Of a stretch of 64,000 nucleotides of DNA, positions 61,851-64,000 are shown one piece after another. Location of the stretch: assembly GCF_041146395.1 (NCBI RefSeq), contig NW_027182958.1, positions 124,001 through 188,000 of the forward strand. Reading direction: 5' to 3'. The DNA is from Eulemur rufifrons (Eukaryota; Chordata; Mammalia; Primates; Lemuridae). Made by a program: the position numbers and the translations under genes. Within the stretch, counting starts at the first letter, position 1; the number at the start of each line of letters is the position of its first letter. The notes beneath the pieces were generated by a model, which saw nothing but the letters and a program-made list of their open reading frames with translations, made no database searches and was not told the origin of the DNA.

Positions 61851-64000
61851 AGGAGTTAGGCTTAGAATTAAGGGATAGGGTTTGTTCTTAGGGTAAGTGT
61901 TATGCAATAACATTAGGATAGGGGTTAAAGTTAGGGTTACAGTGAGGTTTACGTGTTAAGGTGAACAATAACATCAGGGTTAGGTGTTATGTTCAGGGTT
62001 AGGGTTATGGGTGAGGTGCAGGGTTTTTGCTTAGGGCATGGGCCCTGTCAGCACTAGCAGGGGGAGTTAGGGGGCTGTGATTGTCCCCGGGAACCCACTC
62101 TATCATACGCAGTGTATGGGCTCCTGGGTTTCATGCAGGACACTGTGGCAGAGCCAGCTTTCACGCATGGCTTTGGAGAATTGTAGGCTTTTAAAACTCT
62201 GAGATAGCAAGAAGTCTGAGAATTAGATTTAGGGTTAGGATTATGGTTAGGGTTAGGGATGAAGATTAGTCAGGGAGAGGGCTTAGGGTTAGGGCTTAAG
62301 CTTCGAGTGAGGATTAGGGGTTAGGGAGTAGGTGTTGGGTTTAGTGATAGGGTTAGGGCTTAGGGGTTAGGGTTGGGTTAGGGGCTAGGGTTAGATTTAG
62401 AGTGGGGTTAGGGTTAGCGTTAGGGGTTAGGGTTAGGGTTAAGGGATAGGATAAGGGTTAAGCGTTAAGGCTTAGGGTTAGCGTTAAGTGTTAGGTTTAG
62501 TTTTAAGGGTTAGGGTTACAGTTCGAGTTAAGGGTTAGTGTGGGGTTAACGGTTAGGGCTAGGGTTAAGGGTTAAGGATAGAGTTAGGTTTAAGTCTTAG
62601 GATTAGGGGTCAGTGTTAGGGTTAGCATTAGGGATTAGCGTTAGGGTTAGGGGTTACGTTTACTCTTAGGGTTAGGTCTAGGCATTAGGGTACGTGTTAG
62701 TGTTAGGCTTAAGAGTTAGGGTTAGGTTTAATTGTTAGGATTAGGATCAGGGTTAAGGGTTAGGGTTAAGTGTCAAGTGTTACGGTTATTTTTAGGTGTA
62801 CGGTTAGGGTTAGCAGTTAGGGTTAGGGTTAGTTTGTAGAGATAAGGTAATGTTTAGCAGTTTTGAATTAGCCTTAGGGATTAGGTGTTACAATTGTGGC
62901 TAGGAGTTAGGGTTAGAATTAAGGGATAGGGGTTGTTCTTAGGGTAAGTCTTATGCATTAACGTTAGGATAACGGGTTCAAGTTAGAGTTATGGTGAGGT
63001 TGATGTGTTAAGGTGAGCAATAGTATCAGGGTGAGCTGTGATGTTCAGGGTTAGGGTTATGGGTGAGGGGTAGTGTTTATGCTTATATCACGAGCCCTCT
63101 CTGCTCTAGGAGGGGGCTTAGAGGGCTGGGATAGATGCCGGAAGCCACTCTATCATACGCTGGGTAAGGGCCCCTTGGTTTCATGCCAGACACAGTGGCC
63201 GAGCCTCCTTCTACACATGGCATGGGAGGATTGTAGGCTTTGTAAACTCTGAGAAAGCAAGAAGTCTGAGAATTAAATTTAGGGCTAGGATTAGGGTTAG
63301 GGTTAGCAATATAGGTTACTGTTATGGTGAGGGCTTAGGGTTAGGGGTTTCGGTTAGGGTCAGGGTTAAAGGTTAGTGTTAGGTTTAACAGTTACAGTTA
63401 GGTTTAGGGTTAAGCTTTAAGGTTTAAGCTTAGGGTTAAGATTAGGGGTTAGGTTTTGGTACAGGGTAAGGGTTAAGTGCTAGGCTTAGGCTTAAAGATT
63501 AGGATTAGGGTTAGGGTTAAGGTTTAGTGTGAGGGTTAACGGTTAGGGTTAAGGTTAAGTGTTCGGTTTATGGGTTAGGGTTAGGGTTAAGTGTTCATGT
63601 TAGGTTTAGGGTTAGAGTTAAGTGTTATGGTTAGGGTTAGGGGTTTGGGTTAGGTTAGGGTTCATGGTTAAGGTTACATTTAGGGGTTAGGTTTAGGGTA
63701 AGCGTTTAGTGTTAGTGTTGGGCATTAGGGTGAGGGCTTAGGTTTAGGGTTAGGGGTTAGGGTCAGTGTTTGGGCTTTGATTTGGCGGTTAGTTTAAGGG
63801 TACAGGACCTGTGTAATCTATGGTGAGGAGGGTGCAGAATGTTTACATGCGACACCACACCATCGGATCCTGGGCCTTTGGCCCAGACCTACTTGCAGGA
63901 CTCATGCGGAAACTCTACTCACGCATTGCATGGTTGTATTTTAGCCTTGGTTAACTCTGAGAATGGAAGTAGTGTGAGAAATAGGGTTATGGTTAGGGTT
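61851..64000 (+). repeat. Direct repeat, copy 2 of the ~61.85-kb macro-period
   Basis: Near-identical to 1-2149, starting at AGGAGTTAGGCTTAGAATTA. It carries cassettes A (62034-62231), A (63089-63280) and B (63798-63982) in the same spacing. The offset drifts only from 61850 to 61851. Confidence 0.9.

Larger units (their letters stand above)
38583..64000 (+). repeat. Degenerate telomere-like array, TTAGGG sense on +
   Basis: Continuous mutated TTAGGG DNA with cassettes on the + strand only. Three zones: 1.87-kb HORs (38.66-51.9 kb), a shortened super-unit (51.9-54.1 kb) and ~4.69-kb super-units (54.1 kb onward). Frames rich in Arg-Val or Arg-Ile-Arg come from reading hexamers in the stop-free phase. 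No gene. Confidence 0.93.

Overview
No protein-coding or structural RNA gene can be supported in this window. It is heterochromatin-like repeat DNA from a primate. The only transposon is one Alu at about 30.6-31.0 kb. It carries the derived 3' half and A-rich linker seen in strepsirrhine (lemur/loris-type) Alus rather than human-type AluS/AluY. The organism is therefore most likely a strepsirrhine, probably a Malagasy lemur; the species is not resolvable here.

Layout. (1) 1-4163: degenerate telomere-like DNA, TTAGGG sense on +. (2) 4164-4180: a short non-telomeric spacer where orientation flips head-to-head. (3) 4181-16686: degenerate CCCTAA on +, the inverted counterpart of the other arm. 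(4) 16687-16835: boundary cassette D. (5) 16836-32442: an AT-rich satellite of ~95-bp monomers in forward orientation. It is layered: plain monomers at the edge, A-B-C trimers further in, then four 2.2-2.95-kb higher-order repeats (HORs) with the Alu in the last one. (6) about 32443: direct inversion point of the satellite. (7) 32443-38051: the same satellite inverted. (8) 38052-38200: mirrored cassette D. (9) 38201-64000: degenerate TTAGGG on +, with a block of 1.87-kb HORs at 38.66-52 kb found only on this arm, then ~4.7-kb super-units.

The telomere-like arrays are not simple hexamer DNA. They are punctuated by ~130-205-bp non-telomeric cassettes, called A, A-prime, B, C and D here. All appear to be one homologous family, and all point the same way relative to the TTAGGG strand. 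The last ~45 bp of these cassettes closely resemble the first ~45 bp of the satellite monomer, so the two repeat classes seem to share an origin.

Two large-scale symmetries organise everything. First, the window is an imperfect giant palindrome about the satellite. Second, bases 1-2149 recur nearly identically at 61851-64000, so the whole palindrome looks like one period of a ~61.85-kb tandem macro-repeat. All open reading frames here are by-products of repeat phase. Repeat names are local labels; comparisons were made by eye and no alignment was computed.
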